Source of the DNA: Actinomycetes bacterium
GTDB taxonomy: Bacteria; Actinomycetota; Actinomycetes; Actinomycetales; Cellulomonadaceae
NCBI GenBank assembly: GCA_021778635.1
Contig: JAJYCD010000036.1
Span: 1-33,646 of the forward strand
Direction: 5' to 3'
DNA: 33,646 bases
How positions within the stretch are numbered: the stretch's first letter is position 1; each line of letters starts with the position of its first letter. Made by a program: the position numbers and the translations under genes. Below are positions 7,142 to 15,004 of this stretch, one piece after another. The notes under the pieces were generated by a model that was not told the DNA's origin, did not search any database, and saw only the letters and a list, made by a program, of their open reading frames with translations.

Positions 7142-7584
7142 CAGGTGTCCTCACGCGGGATCACGTAGAAGGGGTAGACGAGGTTGCGGCGGTCGTTCGT
7201 GGACTTGACGCGGTACCGGATGAGGACCCGGACGAGCCCGCCGTCGTCGTCGTCCTGCACGGGTTCGACCTCCTCGACCTCCACGCGCGGCTCCCACTGC
7301 GCGAGCGCGTCGCGGACCGCCTCGGCGATCAGGCCGAGCAGGTTCGGGGTGACGGGCTCGAACATCAGGTCCCAGATCCGGCAGCCGAACTGCGGCCGCA
7401 TGACGCGCTCGCCGGGTGCCGTGAGCAGGACCACCCGGATCGAGCGGTCGAGGTCGGCGGCACCGTCGGTCAGCCGGATCGCGCCGCGATGGTCGACCTC
7501 GAGGGGCCAGCTGAAGCCGCGCCCGATGAAGGACGCGTCGCGTCCTGCGGTGCCGGCCAAGGGGTTCGGGCTGGAGGCGTCCAT
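7141..7584 (-). CDS. gp25/GPW-like baseplate wedge protein
   Basis: This 147-residue protein has the gp25 lysozyme-like wedge domain without catalytic features. Diagnostic elements are FIGRGFSWPLEVD near residue 20, the RSIRVVLLTAPGERVMRPQFGCRIWDLMFEP block with the conserved G-E-R-x-M-x-P-x-F-G core, and LIAEAVRDALAQWEPRVEV. In contractile machines gp25 links the sheath's first ring to the baseplate. It overlaps both neighbours by single-base TGATG junctions. Length is normal for the family. Confidence 0.94.
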   Translation of the reverse strand: MDASSPNPLAGTAGRDASFIGRGFSWPLEVDHRGAIRLTDGAADLDRSIRVVLLTAPGERVMRPQFGCRIWDLMFEPVTPNLLGLIAEAVRDALAQWEPRVEVEEVEPVQDDDDGGLVRVLIRYRVKSTNDRRNLVYPFYVIPREDT

Positions 7585-9383
7585 CAGTTGATCTGCACCA
7601 TCGCTCCCTTGACGGCCGTGACGCCACTGGCCTGGAGGGTCGCCGTCGCCTCACCCTTGACCTCGACCTGGGCGCCCGACGCGGCGAACTTGGTCGTGGC
7701 CTTCGCGGTCACCTCCACCCCCTCGACGGTCACGCTCTGCTGGCCCTTGAGGGCGATCGTGGTCCCGGAGATCGTGATCGCGCCGTTGCCGTCCAGCTCG
7801 ATCGACGACTCCCCCGAGACGATCTTCAGCGGCACCCCCGACGGGAGCTTGAGGTCGGCCCGGTCCTTGCCGAGCCGGAAGCTGATCGTCTCGCCGGCGA
7901 GCGCCAGGCGGATGTGCTGCGTGCTCGGTCCGGTACCGTCCGCGAGCTCGACGACGTGACCGAGCCGGGACGTCAGCCGGCGGTGCTCGACCTCCGCGTC
8001 GCCGACGAGATCCGTGGGGATCTTGTCCTTCTTGCCGAACAGCCCACCCAGCACCACGGGACGGCGGACGTCGCCGCCCTCGAACCCCACGAGCACCTCG
8101 TCGCCGATCTCCGGCAGGAACACCATCCCGCGCTCGGCCCCGCCGCCGAGGACGGCCAGGCGCGCCCACTGGGACTCGATGGTCGTGTCGAGCCCCGGGA
8201 GGGACACCTTGATCCGTCCGGCACCTTCCGGGTCGTCCTTGATGGCCGACACCATGCCGACCACCAGCCCGGAGTGCCGGAAGCTCGACGTCGCCGGCGC
8301 GTCGTTCGGGGGCACGAGCGCCGTCTGCGACCGGTCCCCCGCGACGAATGCCGTCTGGAACCCGGACGTCCGGAACGTGTGCTCCACCTCCCGGACGTAG
8401 TAGGTGCCGGACGCGGGACCGGCGTCGGCGATCGTCACCGTCACCCCGGGCCGGACGGCCGGGAGGATCGGACCGACGCCCCGGGCGACGACGGTCCCCG
8501 TCTCGGCGCTGAAGGCCTTGGCGAGGGTCTTCGCGTCCGTCGCGTCCACCGGCCCGGCCTGCGCGTCCAGCGCGGTCGCCGCGTGGATCGAGTCCTCCGC
8601 GAGCAGCGCTCTCAGCCCGGAGGGCACCTTGGCGCGGTCGAGCTCCGCCTGCGCGACGATCTCCTCCTTGTTGAGGTGGTCCCACCCGCGAACCGTCACC
8701 GACTTCGGCGCGTCCCCGTAGACCCGCGCGGCGAAGCTCTGCAGGTCAGCGCCGAGCGTGAGCGTCGCGACCGGCTGTGCCGCCAGACCGGTGAGCTTGG
8801 TCCCGTTGTGCGAGGTCCACACGCGGAAGGTCGCCTCGTTCACCTCCCAGTCGAGCCCGTTCCGCCGGCACAGCTCGTCGATGAACGCGAGATCGGTGCC
8901 GGTCTGGAGCGTGTAGTCGAGCACGTGCGAGGTGGCGTCGACGCTGCTCCTGGCACCCGAGTCCGCCAGCACCTTGGAGATGATGGCCGAGGCCGTCTGC
9001 TGGAGGAAGGTCGCGGCCCGGGCGGTGCGGCTGAGCTCGTACGCGAGGTCCTCGACCACGACGATCAGCTCCGGCTGACCGGCGTCGCGGCTCTCGACCC
9101 CCGTCGACGTGACCTTGCCCTCGAACACGGTGACGGCTCCGGCACCGCGCTCGTCGGCCTTGGCGGTGACCGTGACCTTGGAGCCGACCTTGAGCTTGCT
9201 CGCCTTGGCGAGCGTGTAGCCGGGGTCGGCGAACCGCAGCGTGCACCGGCCGATCGTCCGCACGGCACGACGCACCCGGAGCTCGAGCAGGGCGATCAGC
9301 CAGGTCTCGGGCAGCACGGCCCCGTCCGCGGTGATCACCGGGGACAGCGACATGCCGTCGGAGCCCGACGGGAGGACAGGCAT
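7584..9383 (-). CDS. VgrG-like spike / phage late control D and baseplate V protein
   Basis: This 599-residue protein combines the gpD/gp27 hub fold with the spike. Residues ~1-360 are the hub region, including FLQQTASAIISKVLADSG, YTLQTGTDLAFIDELCRRNGLDWEV and GTYYVREVEHTF. Residues ~373-449 are the OB-fold gp5 domain (GLVVGMVSAIKDDPEGAGRI to RPVVLGGLF). The rest is repetitive strand pattern, ending in a Val/Thr/Ala-rich beta-helix that would form the trimeric needle. No lysozyme or effector domain is fused. The start at 9383 lies 2 nt after the LysM gene stop. No PAAR protein follows, so this spike may lack a separate tip or use one encoded elsewhere. Confidence 0.93.
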   Translation of the reverse strand: MPVLPSGSDGMSLSPVITADGAVLPETWLIALLELRVRRAVRTIGRCTLRFADPGYTLAKASKLKVGSKVTVTAKADERGAGAVTVFEGKVTSTGVESRDAGQPELIVVVEDLAYELSRTARAATFLQQTASAIISKVLADSGARSSVDATSHVLDYTLQTGTDLAFIDELCRRNGLDWEVNEATFRVWTSHNGTKLTGLAAQPVATLTLGADLQSFAARVYGDAPKSVTVRGWDHLNKEEIVAQAELDRAKVPSGLRALLAEDSIHAATALDAQAGPVDATDAKTLAKAFSAETGTVVARGVGPILPAVRPGVTVTIADAGPASGTYYVREVEHTFRTSGFQTAFVAGDRSQTALVPPNDAPATSSFRHSGLVVGMVSAIKDDPEGAGRIKVSLPGLDTTIESQWARLAVLGGGAERGMVFLPEIGDEVLVGFEGGDVRRPVVLGGLFGKKDKIPTDLVGDAEVEHRRLTSRLGHVVELADGTGPSTQHIRLALAGETISFRLGKDRADLKLPSGVPLKIVSGESSIELDGNGAITISGTTIALKGQQSVTVEGVEVTAKATTKFAASGAQVEVKGEATATLQASGVTAVKGAMVQIN

Positions 9384-9385
9384 GC

Positions 9386-10042
9386 TCAGGCCTCCAGCTG
9401 CGGGATGGACAGCTGGGCACCCGGGCGCAGCGCCAGCGGGTCCTCGATGCCGTTGGCGCTCGCGAGCACGCGCCACTGCGTCGAGTCGCCGTAGTACCGG
9501 GCGGCGATCCGGTCCAGGGTCTCGCCCGGCTGCACCCGGTGCACACGGTGCGGCCGCGGCGTGCCCGAGGTCGGGTTCTGCGGCCCGAAGGCCTTCGACT
9601 CCTCGTACTGGCGCAGCACCAGCGCGAGCGTCGCCCGCAGCGGCGTGCCGGTCGACGAGAAGTACGTGAACGTCAGGTCCAGGTGCGCGATCACGGCCTT
9701 GTAGGAGTGCAGGTCACCCCAGTGGAACGTGACGTACGGCGGGCGCGCGTTGTGGGTGGTGTCGTTCGAGCCCGGCAAGGACGAGTCGATGTCCATGAGG
9801 GCCAGGATCTTGCCGGTGTACTTCGTGACGTCGCTGCCGTCGTTGGTCGTGTCGAAGAACAGCTCGACCGCCATGGTCCCGGGACGCGCGCCGGCGTACC
9901 GCAGCCGGGGCACGCCACGGCCCGGCATGGACTCGCCCGTCCAGGTGTTGCTCCGGCTGATCGCGAGCTGGGCGGGGTTGAACAGGCACGGCAACCGCTC
10001 GCCGCTCTCGATCTCGAGGAACGCCTTCTCCGTCGAGGCCAT
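9386..10042 (-). CDS. LysM-containing baseplate hub adaptor (Afp7/gp53-like)
   Basis: This 218-residue protein has an N-terminal domain typical of the LysM hub proteins of contractile systems: LPCLFNPAQLAISRSNTW, then LFFDTTNDGSDVTKYTGKI and PPYVTFHWG. A C-terminal LysM at residues ~165-214 follows (HRVQPGETLDRIAARYYGDS ... LRPGAQLSIP). In these particles the LysM sits inside the baseplate between tube initiator and spike and need not bind peptidoglycan. The start overlaps the stop of the upstream large gene by one base. Confidence 0.92.
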   Translation of the reverse strand: MASTEKAFLEIESGERLPCLFNPAQLAISRSNTWTGESMPGRGVPRLRYAGARPGTMAVELFFDTTNDGSDVTKYTGKILALMDIDSSLPGSNDTTHNARPPYVTFHWGDLHSYKAVIAHLDLTFTYFSSTGTPLRATLALVLRQYEESKAFGPQNPTSGTPRPHRVHRVQPGETLDRIAARYYGDSTQWRVLASANGIEDPLALRPGAQLSIPQLEA

Positions 10043-13000
10043 CAGAACACCCCCGGCAGACCACGGCGCCCACGGCGCTCGAGCTCTTCGACGACACGAC
10101 CTTCGATCCGCTCGACGACCCGGTCCACGAGCTCGTCCATGACCTCGGGGTCGAGGGTGCGGCCACCTGGGTCGTCGGGTGCGGTCCACGACGCGCTCAC
10201 CTGGTGGTGCTGCTCGGTGGTGGTCATGCCGGCTCCCTCGAAGGTGTGGCGGATCGGCGGCGGGGCGACGACGTCGGTGGGTGTCGCGGCAGCCGGACCG
10301 GAGAACGCCCCGCTGGACTCCGCGGCCAGGAGCGCCGCGAGCGTCGCCGGGAGGTTCGTGCCGTCCGTACGGTCCGGTCCTCTCCCGGCGCGCGGACCAC
10401 CAGGGGCCGCGATGCGGGTCCTGGTCGCGTCTGGAACGGCCGGCGGCGGTCCGGCCGGGGACGGTGCCGCTCGGGGCGGCATCACGAGCCGACCGGACGT
10501 CGAGGCGACACCGACGAGCTCCGCCGGTGCGACGGCACCGCGGTGCAGACCGAGCAGCGGCGCCGCCGACCCCCCGCTGCGACGGCGCGAACCGTCCGGG
10601 CGGGCCGGAACCGCCGGGGCGCCCGGAGCCGGGCCGGGGCCCACCGCCGCCCGATGGCCGCCGAGCAGCGTCCCGCGAGCCTCGGACCCGTCCGGCCGTG
10701 AGCGCGGCGCCTCGGTCCAGGGTCGCGTCGAGCGCATCACCGGGGGGCCGGCGATCCCCAGCGACCACGCGCGGCCGGCGACGGTCTCGGGGCCGTGGGT
10801 TGCCCGTCGGATCGCCGCGCCGCGCCGCCCGGGCGAGACGAGACCACGGGACGTCCCGCGCCCGGGGTGCGCGGAGCCGGGCAGAGGGGAGACGCCCTGC
10901 GGTCCCGGCGCGGGCTGCACGCCGGTCGAACCGTGCCGCCCGGACGGGCCGGGTGACCCCGCGGGGCCCCACGGCGCGGACGGACGACGACCCGACCCCG
11001 AGGGCACCGGCGTCGACGACGCCGCCGGCGCGGACCGACGACGCACCGTGGCACCCGATCGCGCGGACGCGCCGGACGACGAGGCGGTCGCCAGCAGCAG
11101 GGAGCTGGACGGTGCGGCGCCGAGGGTCGAGGCGCGAGCCGACGGCCTCGACTCCCCGCCACCCGCCATGTGACGAGCAGCCGCGGCGGGCATCGCCAGG
11201 GGGCGGCCGGACCGGACGAGGCGCCCGGTGCTCGCCCCGGACGTGGCGAGCTCCCCCTCCGAGGCGCGGCGCACCGCCAAGGCACCCACGGCGACGGGCA
11301 GCCCGCTGTACCGGCGTGCCGTCCGCGGTGCCATCTCGGGTGCACCGGAGGGGTGGGTCGCGACCTCGCCGGCAGGACCTGTCCCGCGCCCCGCCACGGC
11401 AGGGTCGACGAGGCGGCGCACGGTCGCCGGACCTGTCTCCACGTGACGTCCGGACCTCGCCGGCACCGGACCGGAGGTCGCTGCGGCCGCAGGAGTCGTG
11501 GAGCTCCGCTCGGCGGCGCCGTGGCGCGCGCGCTCGTCCCCCCCCGGTCGTGGGGCCGGGGTGCGGCCGGGTACGGGTGTCCCGGGGACGGTCGGGAGGA
11601 GGACGGCCGGGGACGGCGCGGCCGCGCCCTGCGTCGTCGAGCTCGATCCGGTCGAGGCGGAGGCGGCATCGCGCGCGTGGGTCATGGTCGAGCTCTGCCG
11701 GTCCGGTGACCGGCCCGCTGCAGCGGACGTCGCGACCCCGGGGCGGGCGGCCGCGTTCGACGTCCCGGTAGCCGCGCGCCCGGTGTCGGTGGTGGACCTC
11801 CGGAGGGGACCGGAGGGTGCGTCCGGATCGCGCCGCACGGGCCGGTAGCCGCCCGGTGCCGCGGCGGGTGCCGTCCCAGGCACCCGGAGGTGCACCGGTG
11901 CGCCGACGGCTCGGCGGAGCGTGCGCGGCGCCACGGTCCGGCGTACAGGACGCGGCAGTGCCGACTCGGCGCCCGCCAGCGACCCCGCGGCGAACGCGCG
12001 GGTCAGCCGGCGTGCGGCGGGTTCCTGGGCGTCGGCACTCCCGCCCGGCCTGCCCGGCTCGGCCGGCACTGCTCCCACGGGAGAGGTGATGCCCTCTGCC
12101 GGTGCAGCGGCCGCCGCCCCGGGTGGAGTCGCGGTCGGTGCTCCGGTGCCGTCCGGACGCGCGCCGGACGACGGCGCGGCCGGTAGCGCCGTGCTGTCCG
12201 GACGGGCGGTAGCCGACGGCGCGGCCGGGCTCGACAGGTTGGACGGGGCGAGCGGCGAGGCCGCACTGGACGGGGTGGACGGCGCGGCCGGTGCGGACAG
12301 GCGCGCCGACGGGCTCGCCGGCACCGACGACGGCGCCGACGCGGCGACGAACCGACGGATCGGTGTCGCCGCGCCGACCGTGGACGCGAGGCTGGTCGTG
12401 CCGCTCCGGCCGGCCGACGGGGACGTCGCACCCGACGGTGTGGACGGGGTCGCCCGGCGCGTCGCGGCCGACGTCTCCGCACGCTGCGGGCTCGGCGTCG
12501 CCGTCGTCTCGTCGCCGCGGGCCGCACGGGCCGCGGCGAGGCGCCGCCGGACGTAGCGGCTCACACGAGCGGTGGGGGTCAGCCGGGTCGAGCCGTCGGC
12601 GTCCGGCGTCCGGCTGGTTCGATGGTCGCCCGGTCCCACGGCCGACACGGACCGGCGCACAGCCCTCTCCGGGGAACCGGCCGACGTCGCGCGCGCCACG
12701 TCGGGCGTGGTGCCGGTCCCCGAGGCCTGCCCCGACGGGCCGCCAGGTCCGCTCGGGCGCGGTGGTGGCGCCGGCGAGCGTCGACGCCGGTCGACTGAGG
12801 TGATCATCGGACCGGCGGCGCTCACCTCGCGCGCGGGCCGGACCGTCAGGGTGCGGGGAGCGGCGCTGGCGGACATCCCCCCGGGGTGTCGGGGGGACTC
12901 GGTCGGCACGCCGCGTGCGACGCGGCGCAAGCCACGTGCCGGCAGCGCCGCACCGGTCGCCGGGTCGGCGTGGGCGACCGTCGGGCGCGGTCCCACGGCG

Positions 13001-13332
13001 TCGGCGATCTCCTCCGGGGTGGCGCTCGGGCTCCACCACCGCGGGGCTCGGACGACGGCGTCACGGGAGCCGACCCCGCGCACGCTCGCCGGGACCCCGA
13101 CCACGCGCCGGACGGCGAGCGACCGTCCGGAGGCGGCGCTGAACAGGAGAGACCGCGCGGCGAGGTGGCCGATCAGCCGGGGTGGGTGCTGCCCGTCAGC
13201 TGCACCCGGGCGGCGGAAGCGGGTGCGGATCGCGGCACCGAGGGAGACCGGCGGCGCCGACTGGCCCGACGCCGCGGTGGAGGGAGCAGGTGCGGTGCCG
13301 GGGGACGTCGGATCGAGCTCGGTCCCGCTCAC
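10042..13332 (-). CDS. 1096-residue Ala/Pro/Ser/Arg-rich protein of the CIS operon, function unknown
   Basis: The GTG at 13332 overlaps the second tube gene's stop (GTGA), and the frame stays open for 1096 codons to a TGATG junction with the LysM gene. Nearly the whole protein is low complexity: long Ser/Pro/Ala/Thr/Gly stretches with a recurring short motif of a hydrophobic residue followed by two arginines (for example AVRRVVG, AVRRSV, TVRRLV, AVRRAS, TVRRRS). Only the C-terminal ~30 residues look folded, as an amphipathic helix (DPEVMDELVDRVVERIEGRV). I recognise no enzyme motif and no long coiled coil. Its place in the operon, between tube and hub genes, makes a tape-measure, lumen-filling or scaffold role possible. 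A cargo protein is the main alternative. That the frame is real is supported by the exact overlaps at both ends. Confidence 0.75.
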   Translation of the reverse strand: MSGTELDPTSPGTAPAPSTAASGQSAPPVSLGAAIRTRFRRPGAADGQHPPRLIGHLAARSLLFSAASGRSLAVRRVVGVPASVRGVGSRDAVVRAPRWWSPSATPEEIADAVGPRPTVAHADPATGAALPARGLRRVARGVPTESPRHPGGMSASAAPRTLTVRPAREVSAAGPMITSVDRRRRSPAPPPRPSGPGGPSGQASGTGTTPDVARATSAGSPERAVRRSVSAVGPGDHRTSRTPDADGSTRLTPTARVSRYVRRRLAAARAARGDETTATPSPQRAETSAATRRATPSTPSGATSPSAGRSGTTSLASTVGAATPIRRFVAASAPSSVPASPSARLSAPAAPSTPSSAASPLAPSNLSSPAAPSATARPDSTALPAAPSSGARPDGTGAPTATPPGAAAAAPAEGITSPVGAVPAEPGRPGGSADAQEPAARRLTRAFAAGSLAGAESALPRPVRRTVAPRTLRRAVGAPVHLRVPGTAPAAAPGGYRPVRRDPDAPSGPLRRSTTDTGRAATGTSNAAARPGVATSAAAGRSPDRQSSTMTHARDAASASTGSSSTTQGAAAPSPAVLLPTVPGTPVPGRTPAPRPGGDERARHGAAERSSTTPAAAATSGPVPARSGRHVETGPATVRRLVDPAVAGRGTGPAGEVATHPSGAPEMAPRTARRYSGLPVAVGALAVRRASEGELATSGASTGRLVRSGRPLAMPAAAARHMAGGGESRPSARASTLGAAPSSSLLLATASSSGASARSGATVRRRSAPAASSTPVPSGSGRRPSAPWGPAGSPGPSGRHGSTGVQPAPGPQGVSPLPGSAHPGRGTSRGLVSPGRRGAAIRRATHGPETVAGRAWSLGIAGPPVMRSTRPWTEAPRSRPDGSEARGTLLGGHRAAVGPGPAPGAPAVPARPDGSRRRSGGSAAPLLGLHRGAVAPAELVGVASTSGRLVMPPRAAPSPAGPPPAVPDATRTRIAAPGGPRAGRGPDRTDGTNLPATLAALLAAESSGAFSGPAAATPTDVVAPPPIRHTFEGAGMTTTEQHHQVSASWTAPDDPGGRTLDPEVMDELVDRVVERIEGRVVEELERRGRRGLPGVF

Positions 13333-13814
13333 GGTGCCGGCGTATTCGGCGTCTTCGCGCGGAACCCGTTGTGCGCCACCTCGAGCTGCTCGACGAGCTG
13401 CTCGTTGCTGCCGACGTGGAACTCGGGTCCGGTCCAGCGCACGGCGAAGACCTGGTCGAACTCCCACGCGCGCAGGCGCTTGCCCTCGCTCGTGACGGCG
13501 GTGACCGCGCCGGTGCTGCGCGTCACCTTGTTGCCGTTCGCGGCAAAGCCTTCCCCCGCGGAGTTGGACACCCAGGTGAACAGGGCGTCGCTCTCGACCA
13601 TGCCGCGACTGAAGACCAGGTTCGGCCAGTGCAGCGTGCCGGGCAGCTTGTGGACGTACTGGCTCTGTCCGCCCTCGATGTACGTCTCGACGTCGACGGT
13701 CAGCTCGAGACCGCGCACCTCACGGAACGTGCCGATCTCGACCCCGTCGACCTCGAAGATGAACATGCCCCCGGTGGTGGGATCGCCGCCGAGGGGTTCG
13801 ATGTCAGATGCCAC
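13329..13814 (-). CDS. second tail tube protein (gp19-like, tube initiator candidate)
   Basis: This 161-residue protein belongs to the gp19/Hcp-like tube family. Key stretches are FIFEVDGVEIGTFREVRGLELTVDVETYIEGG, a KLPGTLHWPNLVFSRGM block, and the C-terminal FAVRWTGPEFHVGSNEQLVEQLEVAHNGF. It differs clearly from the tube protein encoded further upstream. In AFP-like particles a second tube protein (Afp5 type) forms the first ring on the spike hub; that role is inferred here from order. The GTG start at 13814 lies inside the 3' end of the DUF6760-like gene. Confidence 0.9.
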   Translation of the reverse strand: MASDIEPLGGDPTTGGMFIFEVDGVEIGTFREVRGLELTVDVETYIEGGQSQYVHKLPGTLHWPNLVFSRGMVESDALFTWVSNSAGEGFAANGNKVTRSTGAVTAVTSEGKRLRAWEFDQVFAVRWTGPEFHVGSNEQLVEQLEVAHNGFRAKTPNTPAP

Positions 13815-13980
13815 CGTCGCGCACCGCCTCCCACGCTCGTTCGTTCAGGGACGACACCGCCCGGACCATCCGGACTCGGTCCAGGTGCTCGAGGTCGAGC
13901 AGGTCCGCCATCGACCAGTGCAGGTGGTAGGCCAGGTAGGCGATCTCCTGCCAGAGCGCCTCAGCCGGGTAGCGGAGCAT
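13804..13980 (-). CDS. small DUF6760-like CIS protein (58 aa)
   Basis: The minus strand from ATG at 13980 encodes 58 residues beginning MLRYPAEALWQEIAYLAYHL and continuing HWSMADLLDLEHLDRVRMV. The pattern of an aromatic/His-rich YLAYHLHW helix followed by LLDLEH is what I recall of the DUF6760 family found beside tail genes. It begins 3 nt after the previous stop and its own stop overlaps the next start by 11 nt, so it fits the operon perfectly. Afp6-like small proteins occupy the same relative position in other systems. Its exact role is unknown. Confidence 0.82.
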   Translation of the reverse strand: MLRYPAEALWQEIAYLAYHLHWSMADLLDLEHLDRVRMVRAVSSLNERAWEAVRDGGI

Positions 13981-13983
13981 GGG

Positions 13984-14466
13984 TCACCTGCCGTCGTGCG
14001 AGATCTCCTCGATGGCCGAGCGACCCGGCCGCGTGTACGCCGCGACGGCCGGGGCATCCGCCGAACCGTCCTCGGCAGCAGGGGCGGGGACCGCGACCGG
14101 CGCGACGGCCTGCGTCGTGACCGGCGCTCCCGCGTCGCGCTGCGCGGCGATCAGCTCCTCGTACTCCTCCTGGCTGCCGAAGTTGATCACCCCGTAGAAG
14201 TCCTGCAGGAACGCGAGGTCCGCCGCGAAGAGCCCCTCGATCTCCCGGGTCGTCACGAGCTCGATCGTGCCGAGCCTCTCGACCACGCGCGCGAGCACGA
14301 CGACGGTCAGGCGCGGGTCGTCCGCGCCGTCGATCATCGGGTCCCGGAGCGGTTCGAGCTCGTCCCGTGCGGTCGCCAGGCGCATCGTGCCCGTGCGGTG
14401 GACCACACCCTGGTCGTCGACGTAGCCGCGCGGCAGGGTGAAGTCGTAGCGGGTCTGCAGGCTCAC
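13984..14466 (-). CDS. tail assembly chaperone-like protein of the CIS operon
   Basis: This 160-residue protein starts with SLQTRYDFTLPRGYVDDQGVVHRTGTMRLATARDELEPLRD, then a helical LTVVVLARVVERLGTI stretch, then LFAADLAFLQDFYGVIN. This pattern is common in proteins encoded between tube genes in phages and CIS loci and resembles tail assembly chaperones. The C-terminal 50 residues are Ala/Pro-rich and probably flexible. The GTG start overlaps the tube gene stop (GTGA). The name is by pattern and position, not by a confirmed family match. Confidence 0.65.
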   Translation of the reverse strand: MSLQTRYDFTLPRGYVDDQGVVHRTGTMRLATARDELEPLRDPMIDGADDPRLTVVVLARVVERLGTIELVTTREIEGLFAADLAFLQDFYGVINFGSQEEYEELIAAQRDAGAPVTTQAVAPVAVPAPAAEDGSADAPAVAAYTRPGRSAIEEISHDGR

Positions 14467-14942
14467 TTGACCCGCGCGAGACGCTCGATGGTCAGGGTGA
14501 TCGTCTCCTTGACCGCGTCCTGGCTGTCCACGCTGAGGCCGTCGGTGGAGATCTTGCTCGGCCAGCCGTTGAAGAAGTTGAACCGCGCGATCTCGGTGTG
14601 CGTGTGGTCGTACATGACGATCGAGCCGTTCTTGCGGTTGTTCGTCCGGTCCGAGAGCTTGATTCCCTGGTCACGGATGCCGTTGAACCACTCCCACAGC
14701 TTGTCGCCGGACATCTCGGCCGGGGCGACGCGCGTGAGGCTGAGGTCGGGGACGTTCGTCACCTCGCCGAGGGTCTTGACGAGCTGCTGCTTGCCGTTCT
14801 TGCCGACCTGCTTCGTGGTCGCGACGCCGACCTCGACGTCCAGGCCCGAGACGCCAATCAGCGACGACACCACCGACCCGTCGATCTCGAGGAAGAAGTT
14901 CTGGGCGATGATCGGGTCGGTGTTGAAGATTGCGTTGGGCAC
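14463..14942 (-). CDS. CIS inner tube protein (gp19/Hcp-like)
   Basis: This 159-residue protein is the main tube subunit. It has the N-terminal strand AQNFFLEIDGSVVSSLIGVSGLDVEV, the loop TTKQVGKNGKQQLVKTLGEVTN, then LSLTRVAPAEMSGDKLWEWFNGI, and a C-terminal FNFFNGWPSKISTDGLSVDS block ending in TITLTIERLARVK. Such proteins stack as hexameric rings inside the sheath. The GTG start at 14942 has GAGGAG upstream. A strong hairpin lies in the 62-bp gap between this gene and the sheath gene. Confidence 0.94.
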   Translation of the reverse strand: MPNAIFNTDPIIAQNFFLEIDGSVVSSLIGVSGLDVEVGVATTKQVGKNGKQQLVKTLGEVTNVPDLSLTRVAPAEMSGDKLWEWFNGIRDQGIKLSDRTNNRKNGSIVMYDHTHTEIARFNFFNGWPSKISTDGLSVDSQDAVKETITLTIERLARVK

Positions 14943-14967
14943 GGGAGCTCCTCAGTTCAGGTAGGAC

Positions 14968-14995
14968 GTCCCGGTGGGCCTGAGCCCACCGGGAC
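14968..14995 (-). terminator. intergenic hairpin between sheath and tube genes (attenuator or processing site)
   Basis: A perfect 12-bp stem (14968-14979 with 14984-14995) closes a 4-nt loop, 10 nt after the sheath stop codon on the minus strand. The arm reads GTCCCGGTGGGC. No run of T follows, so full termination is unlikely. A partial stop or a 3' stabilising structure that raises sheath transcript over the rest of the operon is more plausible, since sheath must be abundant. Confidence 0.7.
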
Positions 14996-15004
14996 CAGGT
15001 GAGA

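Noticed and set aside
9386-13039. Extension of the LysM frame to 1217 codons
   Set aside because: The upstream part is the shifted reading of the 1096-codon gene; the family N-terminus and overlap fix the LysM start at 10042.
12886-14964. A 692-codon plus-strand open frame
   Set aside because: It runs antisense to four overlapping, recognisable CIS genes and its translation is Arg/Pro-rich without family features, a usual artefact of very high GC.
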